A stretch of DNA of 64,000 nucleotides from Paraburkholderia solitsugae. GTDB taxonomy: Bacteria; Pseudomonadota; Gammaproteobacteria; Burkholderiales; Burkholderiaceae. A model generated the notes under the pieces. It was not told the DNA's origin and searched no databases. It saw only the letters and a program-made list of their open reading frames with translations. The DNA is taken from assembly GCF_013177695.1 (NCBI RefSeq), contig NZ_WOEY01000029.1, forward strand, positions 34,582-98,581, given 5' to 3'. Position numbers and translations under genes: made by a program. Each line of letters starts with the position of its first letter. Positions within the stretch are counted from its first letter, which is position 1. Shown piece by piece: positions 28,186 through 37,268 of the stretch.

Positions 28186-28232
28186 TTGACAATTGCATAG
28201 TCCATTGACAGACTGTCAAAATTATTTTGACA
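28186..28232. promoter_or_regulatory. Operator/promoter region between pimF and the LysR gene
   Basis: Three TTGACA boxes (28186-28191, 28205-28210, 28227-28232). The middle one forms a perfect inverted repeat with TGTCAA (TTGACA-GAC-TGTCAA, 28205-28219). Dyads with repeated half-sites between divergent genes are typical LysR binding sites; one TTGACA may also serve as a -35 box. Confidence 0.6.
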
Positions 28233-28243
28233 AAGGCCGCATC

Positions 28244-29152
28244 ATGGACGTCAATTCGCTGACCTTGCTGGTGGATATCCTCGATGCGGGCAACCTGAGC
28301 GAAGCCGCGCGCCGGCTGAAAATGAGCCGCGCGAACGTGAGCTACCACCTGAACCAGTTGGAACGCTCGATCGGTATGCAACTGGTGAGGCGCACCACGC
28401 GCCGCGTCGAACCGACCGAAATCGGTCTGCAGTTATACGAGCACGGCCGCACGATCCAGAACGCGCTGCTGGCCGCGCGGGAATCGGTGACCACCCTCGG
28501 GCAGAGCTTGCAGGGGCGCGTGAGATTGAGCGTGCCGAGCGGCTACGGGCAACTGGTGATGTCGGATTGGCTGATCGCGTTCAAGCGTCTTTATCCGGGC
28601 ATCGTGCTGGATGTGATGTTCGAGAATCGCGTCGAGGATCTGATGCGCGACGAAGTCGACATCGCGGTCCGAGTGATGTCCGAGCCGCCGCAGAATCTCG
28701 TTGCGCGCGACATGGGGCCGGTGCGATATGTGGCTTGTGCATCGCCGGGTTTTGCCGAAAGCCGCGGCATGCCTGTGCGGCTCGATGATCTGCGCACAGC
28801 GCCGTTGATTACGTCGGCGGTGGTCGGCAGGCAGTTGCGCGTTGCGGCCTATCTGCGCGATGAACGCCACGAAGTGCTGCTTGAGCCGACAATTATTTCC
28901 GAGAACTTTCTGTTCTTGCGCCAGGCGGTGCTGGCTGGCCTGGGTGTCGGCCTTGTGCCCGACTATGTGGTGCAGGACGATCTGCGTCGCGGAGATGTGG
29001 TGACGGCGCTCGACGAATGGCGTCTAAGCATCTTCGGTACGAATATGTACCTGCTCTATATGCCGAATCGCCATCACACGCGGGCGGCGGCGAGTTTTAT
29101 CGAGTTCATCCTGGAGCAGGCGCGGGGAAGTGGCAGAGGGGTGGCTGCTTGA
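28244..29152 (+). CDS. LysR-family regulator of the pim cluster
   Basis: 302 residues from ATG 28244. N-terminal winged HTH (about 1-60: L-S-E-A-A-R-R-L-K-M-S-R-A-N-V-S-Y-H-L-N-Q-L-E-R), then a LysR substrate-binding domain. Divergent from pimF with 166 bp between, so it probably controls the cluster. The effector (an acyl-CoA or dicarboxylate) is not known. Confidence 0.9.
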   Translation: MDVNSLTLLVDILDAGNLSEAARRLKMSRANVSYHLNQLERSIGMQLVRRTTRRVEPTEIGLQLYEHGRTIQNALLAARESVTTLGQSLQGRVRLSVPSGYGQLVMSDWLIAFKRLYPGIVLDVMFENRVEDLMRDEVDIAVRVMSEPPQNLVARDMGPVRYVACASPGFAESRGMPVRLDDLRTAPLITSAVVGRQLRVAAYLRDERHEVLLEPTIISENFLFLRQAVLAGLGVGLVPDYVVQDDLRRGDVVTALDEWRLSIFGTNMYLLYMPNRHHTRAAASFIEFILEQARGSGRGVAA

Positions 29153-29346
29153 GCCGCACTGAAGCGTTTTTCCCTCAGCGCGCTGATGATCTGTGCGCTG
29201 CAGGTGAGCAGATCGAAAATGGACTCACTGCGTTGGCGCCCAGAAGAAAGCAGCACCAGCACCGGTGCCTCACTCACGGGTATGCTTAACAAAACGGCGA
29301 GATAGCCGTGCGCCTGGCAGCACATCAACCTTCAGGGGAGACGGGG

Positions 29347-29535
29347 ATGAAATGGACAATCGCATTTCTTGCTCTGCTTGCAATCGCCATTGTCATTGTG
29401 TTGGTCTCGCGTCTCCCGAGTGAGGACGCCATTCGCCTCGCCGGCTACGCGGCCACTGCGGCCTTCGCCGCATTGGTCAGCTTCCTGATTCGCTGGCGAG
29501 CAAATCGCGCTCAACGAAACAAACGCACCGGGTGA
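29347..29535 (+). CDS. Small membrane protein with two hydrophobic helices
   Basis: 62 residues from ATG 29347 after GGGGAGACGGG. Helix 1 about 4-22 (WTIAFLALLAIAIVIVLV), helix 2 about 32-50, then a basic tail. No family recognised. Confidence 0.6.
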   Translation: MKWTIAFLALLAIAIVIVLVSRLPSEDAIRLAGYAATAAFAALVSFLIRWRANRAQRNKRTG

Positions 29536-29602
29536 ACACACACACGCCGGGTATTCGCCCGACCCGCGTGATGGCCCTGCAGCGCCCGGCTCACCGCACG
29601 CG

Positions 29603-30505
29603 CTAAGCCGATCGAACACTCGCTTGCAGTTCGTCGCCGAGAAAGTCGATGAACGTCCTGAGTTTCGCCGACAGCCGATGCCGCTCCAGATAGATCGCGT
29701 GAATGTCAGCGTTCGGCAGCGCCCAGTCCGTGAGCAACGGCACCAGCTCGCCGCATTGCAGGTGTCGGGAAATCTCCCATGCGGAGCGCACGGCAATGCC
29801 GCGCCCATCGAGCGCCCACTTCAGCACGGCGCTGCCGTCGTTGCTGCTCAACGGACCATCCACCTTCACCGTCTCGGACTTCTTGCCGCGCGCAAAATGC
29901 CACGTGCCATACGCCGATTCGTTTTCGCGTAAGACGAGGCACGCATGGCGCGTCAAATCGTGAGGCATGGCCGGCGCACCATGCCGTTTCACGTAGCCAG
30001 GCGTGGCACACACCAGCCGCTGGTTTTTCAGCAGCAAACGCGCATTGATACGCGCATCCGGCACCTCACCAAAGCGAATACCCAGGTCGAAGCCTTCTTC
30101 CTGCAAGCTGACCGGCCGGTCAGTGAGATGCAACTGAATTTTCATTGACGGAAAACGCTCGCTGAACCGCGAGATGGCCGGCGCGACGTGCGCGCGGCCG
30201 AAACCGAACGACGCGTTCACGCGCAAGAGTCCAGTCGGCTCGGCGCGGCTGCTGGTGACCAGTTGCTCCAGTTCAGCGAGGTCGTCGAGGATGCGCGAGC
30301 CATTCGCCAGATAGATCTCGCCCTCGGCCGTGAGGCTCAGGCGGCGCGTGGTCCGGTTGACCAACCGCACGCCCAGGCGCTGTTCGAGTTGCGCGAGACG
30401 CTTGCTGATCGACGGCGGCGTCACGCCGAGCTCACGCGCCGCGGCCGCCAGATTGCGGTGGCGCGCCACCAGCGCGAACAGATTCAGGTCGGAAAAGCCG
30501 TCCAT
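29603..30505 (-). CDS. LysR-family regulator (DmlR-like)
   Basis: 300 residues. HTH about 1-60 (NLAAAARELGVTPPSISKRL), effector domain 90-295 of the type found in many DmlR/TtdR-like regulators (GYVKRHGAPAMPHDLTRHAC and downstream). Divergent from the hydrolase-leuCD-dctA genes with 94 bp between, so it is their likely regulator. DmlR-like members often answer to C4 hydroxy-dicarboxylates, which would fit the neighbouring dicarboxylate carrier; that link is inferred. Confidence 0.88.
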   Translation of the reverse strand: MDGFSDLNLFALVARHRNLAAAARELGVTPPSISKRLAQLEQRLGVRLVNRTTRRLSLTAEGEIYLANGSRILDDLAELEQLVTSSRAEPTGLLRVNASFGFGRAHVAPAISRFSERFPSMKIQLHLTDRPVSLQEEGFDLGIRFGEVPDARINARLLLKNQRLVCATPGYVKRHGAPAMPHDLTRHACLVLRENESAYGTWHFARGKKSETVKVDGPLSSNDGSAVLKWALDGRGIAVRSAWEISRHLQCGELVPLLTDWALPNADIHAIYLERHRLSAKLRTFIDFLGDELQASVRSA

Positions 30506-30599
30506 CGATTCGTTCCCAAAAGTTAATTCCGGATTGCCTCAATAGAAACCATATCGCTGTAGGCATCAATTAGACTGCATTCAGATACGGGAGGCAACG

Positions 30600-31478
30600 A
30601 TGTTTACAGAATTCACCGACGCGTCGACCCACGTCGACGGCATCCAGATCCACGCGATCCGTGGCGGCAGTGGCCCGGCTTTACTGCTGCTGCACGGCCA
30701 TCCGCAGACCCATGCGATCTGGCACAAGGTCGCGCCCACGCTGGCACAGCACTTCACGGTCATTGCCGCGGATCTGCGTGGCTATGGCGACAGCGGCAAA
30801 CCGCAAGGCGCGCCTGACCACAGCACCTATTCGAAACGCCGCATGGCCGCGGATCAGGTGTCGTTGATGCGCGCCCAAGGCTTCACACAATTTGCCGTTG
30901 TCGGTCACGACCGCGGCGGACGCGTTGCCGCTCGCATGGCGCTCGATCATCCGCAAGCCGTGACGAAGCTGGTCACGCTGGACGTCGCACCGACACTCGC
31001 CATGTACGAGCAAACCTCGTTCGAGTTTGCGCGCGCTTACTGGCACTGGTTCTTCCTCGTGCGTCCCGCACCGTTTCCCGAGACGCTGATCCGTGCGGAC
31101 CCCGATCTCTATCTGAAGCAGACGATCGGCGCACGCAGCGCGGGGCTTGCGCCATTCACCTATGCCGCCTACGCCGAGTATTTGCGCTGTCTGTCAGACC
31201 CGGCCACCGCGCACGGCATCTGCGAGGACTACCGCGCGAGCATCACGATCGACCTCGATCACGACCGTGCCTCGCTCGCCGAAGGGCAGAAGATCGTGTG
31301 CGATTTCCTTGCGCTGTGGGGGGCACATGGCGTGATCGAGCAATGCTTCGAGCCGCTCGCCGAATGGCGGCAGTGGTCGGCGCACGTGAGCGGCGAGGCA
31401 TTGCCGTGCGGCCATTACATTCCCGAGGAAGCGCCCGAGTTGTTGCTCGAACGCCTTCTGCCGTTCCTGCAGTCCTAG
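30600..31478 (+). CDS. Alpha/beta hydrolase, haloacetate-dehalogenase-like
   Basis: 292 residues. Oxyanion stretch LLLHGHPQTHAIWH and A-D-L-R-G-Y-G-D-S-G-K-P. Nucleophile elbow GHDRGGR with Asp104 instead of Ser, Arg105 and Arg108; Y-W-H-W with His149-Trp150; terminal His272 in CGHYIPEE. This set matches fluoroacetate/haloacetate dehalogenases, where Asp attacks the halogenated carbon and His/Trp/Tyr hold the halide. The natural substrate here is unknown. The next gene starts 17 bp downstream. Confidence 0.85.
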   Translation: MFTEFTDASTHVDGIQIHAIRGGSGPALLLLHGHPQTHAIWHKVAPTLAQHFTVIAADLRGYGDSGKPQGAPDHSTYSKRRMAADQVSLMRAQGFTQFAVVGHDRGGRVAARMALDHPQAVTKLVTLDVAPTLAMYEQTSFEFARAYWHWFFLVRPAPFPETLIRADPDLYLKQTIGARSAGLAPFTYAAYAEYLRCLSDPATAHGICEDYRASITIDLDHDRASLAEGQKIVCDFLALWGAHGVIEQCFEPLAEWRQWSAHVSGEALPCGHYIPEEAPELLLERLLPFLQS

Positions 31479-31495
31479 CCGCCGGCCGACCCATC

Positions 31496-32914
31496 ATGTC
31501 AAAGCGAACCCTTTACCAGAAGCTCGTCGATTCGCACGTCGTCACGCGCATCGACGCGCAAAACGTGCTGCTGTACGTCGATCTGCATCTGATGAACGAA
31601 TACACCAGCCCGCAGGCGTTCAGCGCGCTTGCGGCGAAAGCGCGGCCGGTGCGTCGTCCGCGGCAGCAACTGGCGGTAGTCAGCCACATCATTCCAACGC
31701 ATGCGGAATCGCCGCGCGTGATTCGCGATGCCGCTTCGCTATTGCAGGCGAATAATCTCGCGCGCAACTGCGAGCAGGCGGGTATCGAACTGTACGCGGC
31801 GAACGATCCGCTGCAAGGCATCGAACATATCGTCGCGCCTGAACGCGGCCTGATTCGCCCGGGGATGGTCGTGCTGTGCGGCGATAGTCACACGACCACG
31901 TACGGTGCGCTCGGCGCGTTGGGTTTCGGCATCGGCACCTCGGAGGTCGAGCACGTGCTCGCCACGCAAACGCTGGTCTATCGCGTCGCGCAAACCATGC
32001 GCATCACGATCGAAGGGGCGTTGCCGTACGGCACATCCTCAAAGGACGTGATCCTGTTGATCATCAGCCGCATCGGTGCACAGGGTGCGCGTGGTTATGC
32101 GGTGGAGTTCGCAGGCTCGACGATTGCGTCGCTGTCCGCGGAAGCGCGCATGACCTTATGCAACATGACCGTCGAAGCCGGCGCGCGAGCCGCGCTGATC
32201 GCACCCGACGCGACCACGTTCGACTACGTCCGCGCGCACGCAACATCGCTTGACGGTGCCGCGTGGGCTGCTGCCATGAACGACTGGCGCGAACTGAAAT
32301 CCGACGCCGGCGCGGCCTTCGATGTCGAACATCATTTCGATGCGCACGATATCGCGCCGTTCGTCACATGGGGCACGAGCCCCGATCAGGCGATCGCAGT
32401 CGATCAGCGCATTCCCAGCGCCGCTGCGCAAAAGACACTGGAGGCCGCCGCGGCGCTCCGACGCGCGCTCGACTATATCGGGCTCGATGCCGACCAGCCA
32501 ATTGCGGGCACGCCGATCGATCGCGTGTTCATTGGCTCGTGCACCAACGGACGTATCGAGGATTTGCGCATCGTCGCCTCCATCGTGCGCGGGCGCCACG
32601 TCGCGGAAGGTGTGCGCGCGATGGTCGTGCCGGGTTCTGGCAGTGTGCGCCGCCAGGCCGAGGCTGAGGGCATCGCCGCGATACTGCGCGATGCCGGTTT
32701 CGAATGGCGTGAACCGGGGTGTTCAATGTGCCTCGCGATGAACGACGATTTTCTCGCGGTGGGCGAGCGCTGTGCATCCACGACCAACCGCAACTTCGAA
32801 GGGCGGCAGGGGCGCGGCGGCCGCACGCACCTGATGAGCCCCGCGATGGCCGCGGCCGCCGCACTCACCGGGCGCATCACCGACGTCCGCACGCTAGAGA
32901 CGCAATCATGCTAA
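31496..32914 (+). CDS. leuC: Aconitase-family hydro-lyase large subunit (LeuC-like)
   Basis: 472 residues. The three [4Fe-4S] ligands are present: C349 in IGSCTNG and C409/C412 in PGCSMC. GDSHTTTYGALGALGFGIGTSEVEH is the usual substrate-site region. Named 3-isopropylmalate dehydratase by homology, but it lies apart from leuA/leuB, next to a dehalogenase-like hydrolase and a dicarboxylate carrier. Maleate hydratase, citramalate isomerase or dimethylmalate dehydratase activity is as likely. No upstream part of the longer open frame (to 31298) looks native. Confidence 0.85.
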   Translation: MSKRTLYQKLVDSHVVTRIDAQNVLLYVDLHLMNEYTSPQAFSALAAKARPVRRPRQQLAVVSHIIPTHAESPRVIRDAASLLQANNLARNCEQAGIELYAANDPLQGIEHIVAPERGLIRPGMVVLCGDSHTTTYGALGALGFGIGTSEVEHVLATQTLVYRVAQTMRITIEGALPYGTSSKDVILLIISRIGAQGARGYAVEFAGSTIASLSAEARMTLCNMTVEAGARAALIAPDATTFDYVRAHATSLDGAAWAAAMNDWRELKSDAGAAFDVEHHFDAHDIAPFVTWGTSPDQAIAVDQRIPSAAAQKTLEAAAALRRALDYIGLDADQPIAGTPIDRVFIGSCTNGRIEDLRIVASIVRGRHVAEGVRAMVVPGSGSVRRQAEAEGIAAILRDAGFEWREPGCSMCLAMNDDFLAVGERCASTTNRNFEGRQGRGGRTHLMSPAMAAAAALTGRITDVRTLETQSC

Positions 32915-33525
32915 CGAGACTCACCAAAATCGACGGAATTGCCGCGCCTTTGCCGATTGAAAACCTCGACACCGATCAGATCATGCCGAAGCAGTTTCTT
33001 CGCATCATCGACAAGGGCGGCCTGAGTGAGGGCTTGCTGTACGACTTGCGTGTCGACGCGGATGGCGAGCCGCGCCCGGATTGCGTGCTGAATCAGGCGG
33101 CGTATCGCGGCGCGCGCATTCTGATCGGCGGCTCTAATTTCGGCTGCGGCTCGAGTCGTGAGCATGCGGTATGGGGGCTTCAGCAATTCGGTTTCGAAGC
33201 GGTGATCGCGCCGAGCTTCGCGGAGATTTTTTATTCGAACGCGATGAATAACCGCTTGCTGCTGGTGCAACTGGAACGCGCAGCAGTCGACGTCTTACTG
33301 CATGACGCCGCGACACAACCGGCTGCGCCGTTACACATCGACATCGAACAGCAAACGGTGACGTCCGCCGGTGGTCGCGTGTTCCCGTTCCCGCTCGGCG
33401 CACGTCACAAACAAATGGTGATCGAAGGCATGGACACCATCGACCTCACGCTTGCTTCACTGCAGGACATTGAAGCGTTCGAGCGGGCCCATTTCGAACG
33501 GCACAACTGGGCCGCCGTACTGTAA
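32908..33525 (+). CDS. leuD: Aconitase-family hydro-lyase small subunit (LeuD-like)
   Basis: 205 residues; swivelling domain that closes the active site with the large subunit. Contains PIENLDTDQIMPKQFL and GGSNFGCGSSREHA. Start ATG 32908 overlaps the leuC stop by 7 bp, so translation is coupled and the two form one enzyme. Same caution on substrate as for the large subunit. Confidence 0.88.
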   Translation: MLTRLTKIDGIAAPLPIENLDTDQIMPKQFLRIIDKGGLSEGLLYDLRVDADGEPRPDCVLNQAAYRGARILIGGSNFGCGSSREHAVWGLQQFGFEAVIAPSFAEIFYSNAMNNRLLLVQLERAAVDVLLHDAATQPAAPLHIDIEQQTVTSAGGRVFPFPLGARHKQMVIEGMDTIDLTLASLQDIEAFERAHFERHNWAAVL

Positions 33526-33627
33526 ATCCCCTGGCGGCACGTGTGCCGCCATTCAACCGGAACGCGCGTGACGATTTCCCCGCCAGAAGGGAAGGGATGC
33601 GCTTTGCCTTTAAAAAACGGAGGAGAC

Positions 33628-34971
33628 ATGAAGCGCAATCCGCTCTATAAGGTGCTGTACGTGCAGGTGATCGTAGCGATTGTTATCGGTGTGCTCGTCG
33701 GCCATTTCCTGCCTGCGGATGCCGTGGCGATGAAACCGCTTGGCGACGCCTTCATCAAACTCGTGCGCATGATCATCAGCCCGGTGATTTTCTGCACTGT
33801 CGCGACCGGTATCGCCAGCATGCACGACATGCGCAAGGTCGGCCGCGTGGGTGGCAAAGCGCTGCTGTATTTCGAAGTGGTGTCGACACTCGCGCTCGCG
33901 ATTGGATTGCTGGCCGCGCACATCCTGAAACCCGGTGCTGGCTTTAACGTCGATCCCGCCACACTCGACGCCGGCGCCGTATCCAGTTACGCCGCGCAGG
34001 CCGCGCACGGCGAGGGACTCGCGGGCTTCTTCATGCACATCATCCCGGAGACCTTCGTCGGCGCGTTCACGCAGGGCGATATTTTGCCGGTGCTGTTGAT
34101 CGCCATGCTGTTCGGTACCGCGCTCGCGGTGATGGGCGAACCCGCCAGACCGGTCATTGGTTTGATCGAACTGCTGTCGAAAACTTTCTTCCGCATGGTG
34201 CGCATGATTACGAGCCTCGCGCCGATTGGTGCGTTCGGCGCCATCGCGTTCACGATTGGCAAATATGGCATTGTCTCCTTGCTGCCGATGATGAAACTGA
34301 TTGGCACGTTCTACCTCACCGCATTCCTGTTCGTCTCGTGCGGCCTCGGCCTGATTACGAGAGCGTGCGGCTTCAGCTTGTGGCGTTTCGTCGTGTACAT
34401 CAAGGATGAACTGCTGATCGTGCTTGGCACGTCGACATCTGAAGCGGCCTTACCGCAGTTGATGGAAAAACTCGAACGGCTCGGATGCGCTCGCGGAATT
34501 GTCGGACTGGTCGTGCCGACGGGCTACTCGTTCAATCTCGACGGCACCAATATCTACATGACGCTTGCGGTGCTATTTCTCGCCCAGGCCACGAACACCC
34601 ATTTGACGATTGTTCAGGAGATCACGTTGCTGGCGGTGACGATGCTGACGTCGAAGGGTTCGACTGGTGTCACGGGGGCGGGGTTTATCACGTTGGCCGC
34701 GAGTCTTTCGGTCGTGCCGACCGTGCCGGTGACGGCGATGGTGCTGATTCTCGGCATCGACCGTTTCATGTCCGAGTGCCGCGCGCTGACCAATACGATG
34801 GGTAATGGCGTGGCATCGATCGTGATTGCAGCGTGGGAGAAGGAGCTGGATCGGGACAAGCTCAAGGCGGCGTTGGCGAGGCCAGTTGGCGCGTCTGACG
34901 CAGTCGGGTTGGAGGAGGGGGCGGCCGTCGTGGATCGCTTGCCTGAACGTGAGGCGCAGCGCTCCATCTGA
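33628..34971 (+). CDS. dctA: C4-dicarboxylate:cation symporter (DctA-type)
   Basis: 447 residues, DAACS family. Start [21 protein letters not shown] after GGAGGAGAC. Shows the family signatures: [16 protein letters not shown], the [10 protein letters not shown] loop and [18 protein letters not shown] of the substrate/cation site. Eight membrane helices and two re-entrant loops are expected in the inner membrane. Imports succinate, malate, fumarate or related acids. It follows leuD by about 100 bp without a terminator, so it may supply the substrate of LeuCD. Confidence 0.93.
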   Translation: MKRNPLYKVLYVQVIVAIVIGVLVGHFLPADAVAMKPLGDAFIKLVRMIISPVIFCTVATGIASMHDMRKVGRVGGKALLYFEVVSTLALAIGLLAAHILKPGAGFNVDPATLDAGAVSSYAAQAAHGEGLAGFFMHIIPETFVGAFTQGDILPVLLIAMLFGTALAVMGEPARPVIGLIELLSKTFFRMVRMITSLAPIGAFGAIAFTIGKYGIVSLLPMMKLIGTFYLTAFLFVSCGLGLITRACGFSLWRFVVYIKDELLIVLGTSTSEAALPQLMEKLERLGCARGIVGLVVPTGYSFNLDGTNIYMTLAVLFLAQATNTHLTIVQEITLLAVTMLTSKGSTGVTGAGFITLAASLSVVPTVPVTAMVLILGIDRFMSECRALTNTMGNGVASIVIAAWEKELDRDKLKAALARPVGASDAVGLEEGAAVVDRLPEREAQRSI

Positions 34972-35118
34972 CTAAGCCGCTGTGGTGGCCTCATACGCAT
35001 GCACCAGCGACAACGGCCCGCCGTGCCGATACACCCCGTTGGTTTCCCTGGCATACCGATCCGCGACGCACGCAGTGCGGAGTGGGAGCTGATGAGCCCT
35101 TTTATATGGACGCCTCCC

Positions 35119-35372
35119 GTTTGCCAAGGAATTTTATGTGCTGGTAGACAGGAAGGCTGCGGCTTTATATCCGGCCTTGTTGCAGGTCGAACCCGCTGGC
35201 CTCGATGGATTCCGCTGGCTCACGCCTCATTTGTCACACGGGCTGTTAGCCCGCAAAGGGCTTCAGGTTTGGTGAGTCCCGGTCTGACCTGTGTGCCATC
35301 ACACTCAATTACCTTGCACAACCTTTGACGTTTTCCTCTTTGCAAAACCGTTCTGTTCAGACTTCGCTGCGT
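35119..35372 (-). ncRNA. Candidate guide (bridge/seek) RNA region of the IS1111-type element
   Basis: Non-coding segment downstream of the transposase gene, the side where IS1111-type elements are known to encode their guide RNA. It contains stem-loop CGGGCT-GTT-AGCCCG (35239-35253). Exact RNA ends and the guide loops cannot be set from this sequence alone. Confidence 0.45.
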
Positions 35373-36395
35373 TCACACCGGCCGAACACTGACATGAGCT
35401 TTCTCGTACTTCCGGTCGTGTGCCAGCAAGGCCCAGATCGTTCGGGCCAGCTTGTTGGCCAGTGCGACGGTCACCACGTTGTTCGGGCGGCGCCTGCGCA
35501 ACTGCTCGATCCACGGCCCCGGCTCTTTTGTGCGTGCAAGCACCGATCGGGCGCCGTGTATCAGCAGCGTGCGCAGGTACACATCCCCACGTTTGCTGAT
35601 CCCATGTAACCGGAGCTTGCCACCGGTGCCGGTCTGTCGCGGCACCAGCCCCAGCCAGGCCGCAAACTCACGGCCCGAACTGAATGTCTTCGGATCCCCC
35701 ATCGTCGCCACGGCAGCGGTTGCCGTCAGCAACCCGACGCCTGGAATGTCCGCGATCTGCCTGCAGGCGCGCTCTTCCTTCATCCACTCCGAGAGCCGGC
35801 GCTCGATCTGCGCAATCTGCTCATCGAGCACGTCAAGCCGCTGCCATTGTTCACGCAGTGTGTCCATCAACATCGCAGGCAAACGCTCGCTCAGGCGCGC
35901 CAGCACACCGGCCATCGCCCGGTTCAGCGCGGCCCGGCCCACCGCCATCACCTCACCGTATTCCGTCAGCAGTCCACGCAGGCCATTAATCTGCATCGTG
36001 CGGAATCTGACCAGCTGCTGGCGCATCCGGTGCAGCGCCAGCACCGCCTGCTGCGTTTCAGTCTTGACCGCCACCGCCCTCACGCAAGGCTGCTGTACCG
36101 CGTTCCAGATCGCGCGCGCATCGGCCACATCGTTCTTGTTGCCAATCACGAATGCCTTGACCGCCTTGCCCGGCATCAACCTGACCTGATGCCCCATTTC
36201 GCCCAGCCGACGCGCCCAGTGCTGGGCTCCGCCGCACGCTTCCATGCCGATGAGGCAGGGCGTGCGATTGGCGAAATGCTCCAGAAACGCGGCGCGCCGG
36301 ATCTGTCGGCTGATGACCTCGCCGGTTTGCGGATCAACCCAGTGCACCTGGAAAACCTGCTTTGCAATATCCACACCGACCGGAGTAAAGTTCAT
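35373..36395 (-). CDS. IS110-family transposase
   Basis: 340 residues, full length and apparently intact. N-terminal RuvC-like DEDD domain: Asp in VGVDIAKQVFQVHW, Glu in GMEACGG, and paired Asp in NKNDVADARAIW. Coiled-coil middle, then C-terminal transposase_20 domain with I-P-G-V-G and the FSSGREFAAWLGLVPRQ stretch carrying the catalytic Ser. It recombines element and target through a structured non-coding RNA. Confidence 0.95.
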   Translation of the reverse strand: MNFTPVGVDIAKQVFQVHWVDPQTGEVISRQIRRAAFLEHFANRTPCLIGMEACGGAQHWARRLGEMGHQVRLMPGKAVKAFVIGNKNDVADARAIWNAVQQPCVRAVAVKTETQQAVLALHRMRQQLVRFRTMQINGLRGLLTEYGEVMAVGRAALNRAMAGVLARLSERLPAMLMDTLREQWQRLDVLDEQIAQIERRLSEWMKEERACRQIADIPGVGLLTATAAVATMGDPKTFSSGREFAAWLGLVPRQTGTGGKLRLHGISKRGDVYLRTLLIHGARSVLARTKEPGPWIEQLRRRRPNNVVTVALANKLARTIWALLAHDRKYEKAHVSVRPV

Positions 36396-36533
36396 TTGGG
36401 TTCTCCTTCCTCAAGTGGTTCGTTGCCCAACTTCCACTCTGGCACATCTGATGCCGTCGGTTGCGAGAACCCACCCTACCTTTGCCCGCCCCCACGGTCA
36501 GTGATCAGCAGCCCTTACGGGGGGAGGCGTCCA

Positions 36534-36887
36534 TTCCATTTGTCACTAACGCCAAATGTGCGAGGGCACAGATTCCAGATGCACCACTACCATGGCTGCG
36601 CGGGGGACCCGCTTATGAGCTAGCGGGGGTGAGCCGCTTTCTTTTGCCTACTTTTCTTTGCGGCAGGCAAAGAAAAGTAGGTGCCCGCCCCGCACAGGGG
36701 CGACGCTAATAGACCAATAACAAATCAAGGAAAGGCCAACACCGTAAGGGCACAGACAAAGAACGCCACGCAGGCAAACAACACAGGAAAAGCCCAACGC
36801 CATACGCACCCCCCCGCGTCTCCCGCGAAGGCGCCCAGCCCGCATGCTACGATGTTCCGCTCGCTGCAAAAACCGTCGGAGACATAG
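36534..36887. other. Intergenic region with extragenic hairpin
   Basis: No gene. Contains the perfect hairpin at 36647-36681; the GC-rich and A-rich flanks up to 36880 resemble the repeat family that accompanies such hairpins in Burkholderiaceae. Confidence 0.5.
36647..36681. repeat. REP-like 15-bp perfect hairpin
   Basis: CCTACTTTTCTTTGC / GCAAAGAAAAGTAGG with a 5-nt loop, followed by GCCCCGCACAGGGGC-like sequence. From memory, closely similar hairpins recur between genes in many Burkholderia genomes. Confidence 0.7.
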
Positions 36888-37268
36888 ATGCGCCCAGAGA
36901 GTGCCGCCCGTTTCGATGAACAGTTTGCGCCTCGCATCGCCGAGGCGATCGCCGCCTGTTTCGCCACCACCGTGCACACCGAAGTCCTTCCATACGGCGG
37001 CCACGGACATCCCACCCGCGTGCGGATCCACGCAACGCCGATCGAAGACCTTCGCCACTACCCACATCCGCTGAATCTGTTTCTAACATGGGACAGCGAC
37101 GAAATCGAACGGCTGATGGGCGCGGAAGGGCCGACGCGCTTCGCCAGCTATCTGGCGGCATTACCCCGCAAGCTCGAAGCATGGCGCCACGTGCGCGAAC
37201 TGGATTTTGTCTCGCACACGCAGGCCGAGCCGGCAGTACTACTCGGCGGCCTCGACTTCGGGTCTTAG
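36888..37268 (+). CDS. Conserved hypothetical protein (possibly DUF5594)
   Basis: 126 residues from ATG 36888, with CGGAGACAT upstream. Soluble, no signal peptide; a central I-H-A-T-P segment and several His and aromatic residues, but no known catalytic motif. I think it belongs to a Burkholderia-restricted family (DUF5594), which I cannot confirm. The stop overlaps the convergent chemoreceptor gene by 4 bp. Confidence 0.7.
   Translation: MRPESAARFDEQFAPRIAEAIAACFATTVHTEVLPYGGHGHPTRVRIHATPIEDLRHYPHPLNLFLTWDSDEIERLMGAEGPTRFASYLAALPRKLEAWRHVRELDFVSHTQAEPAVLLGGLDFGS

Larger units (their letters stand above)
35107..36533. mobile_element. IS110-family element (IS1111-type)
   Basis: Bounded by subterminal inverted repeats TGGACGCCTCCC at 35107-35118 and its complement at 36522-36533. 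About 1.43 kb, a normal size. Contains one DEDD transposase on the minus strand and about 255 bp of non-coding DNA after the transposase stop. True ends lie a few bases outside the repeats, as usual in the IS1111 group; no target duplication is expected. Confidence 0.88.
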
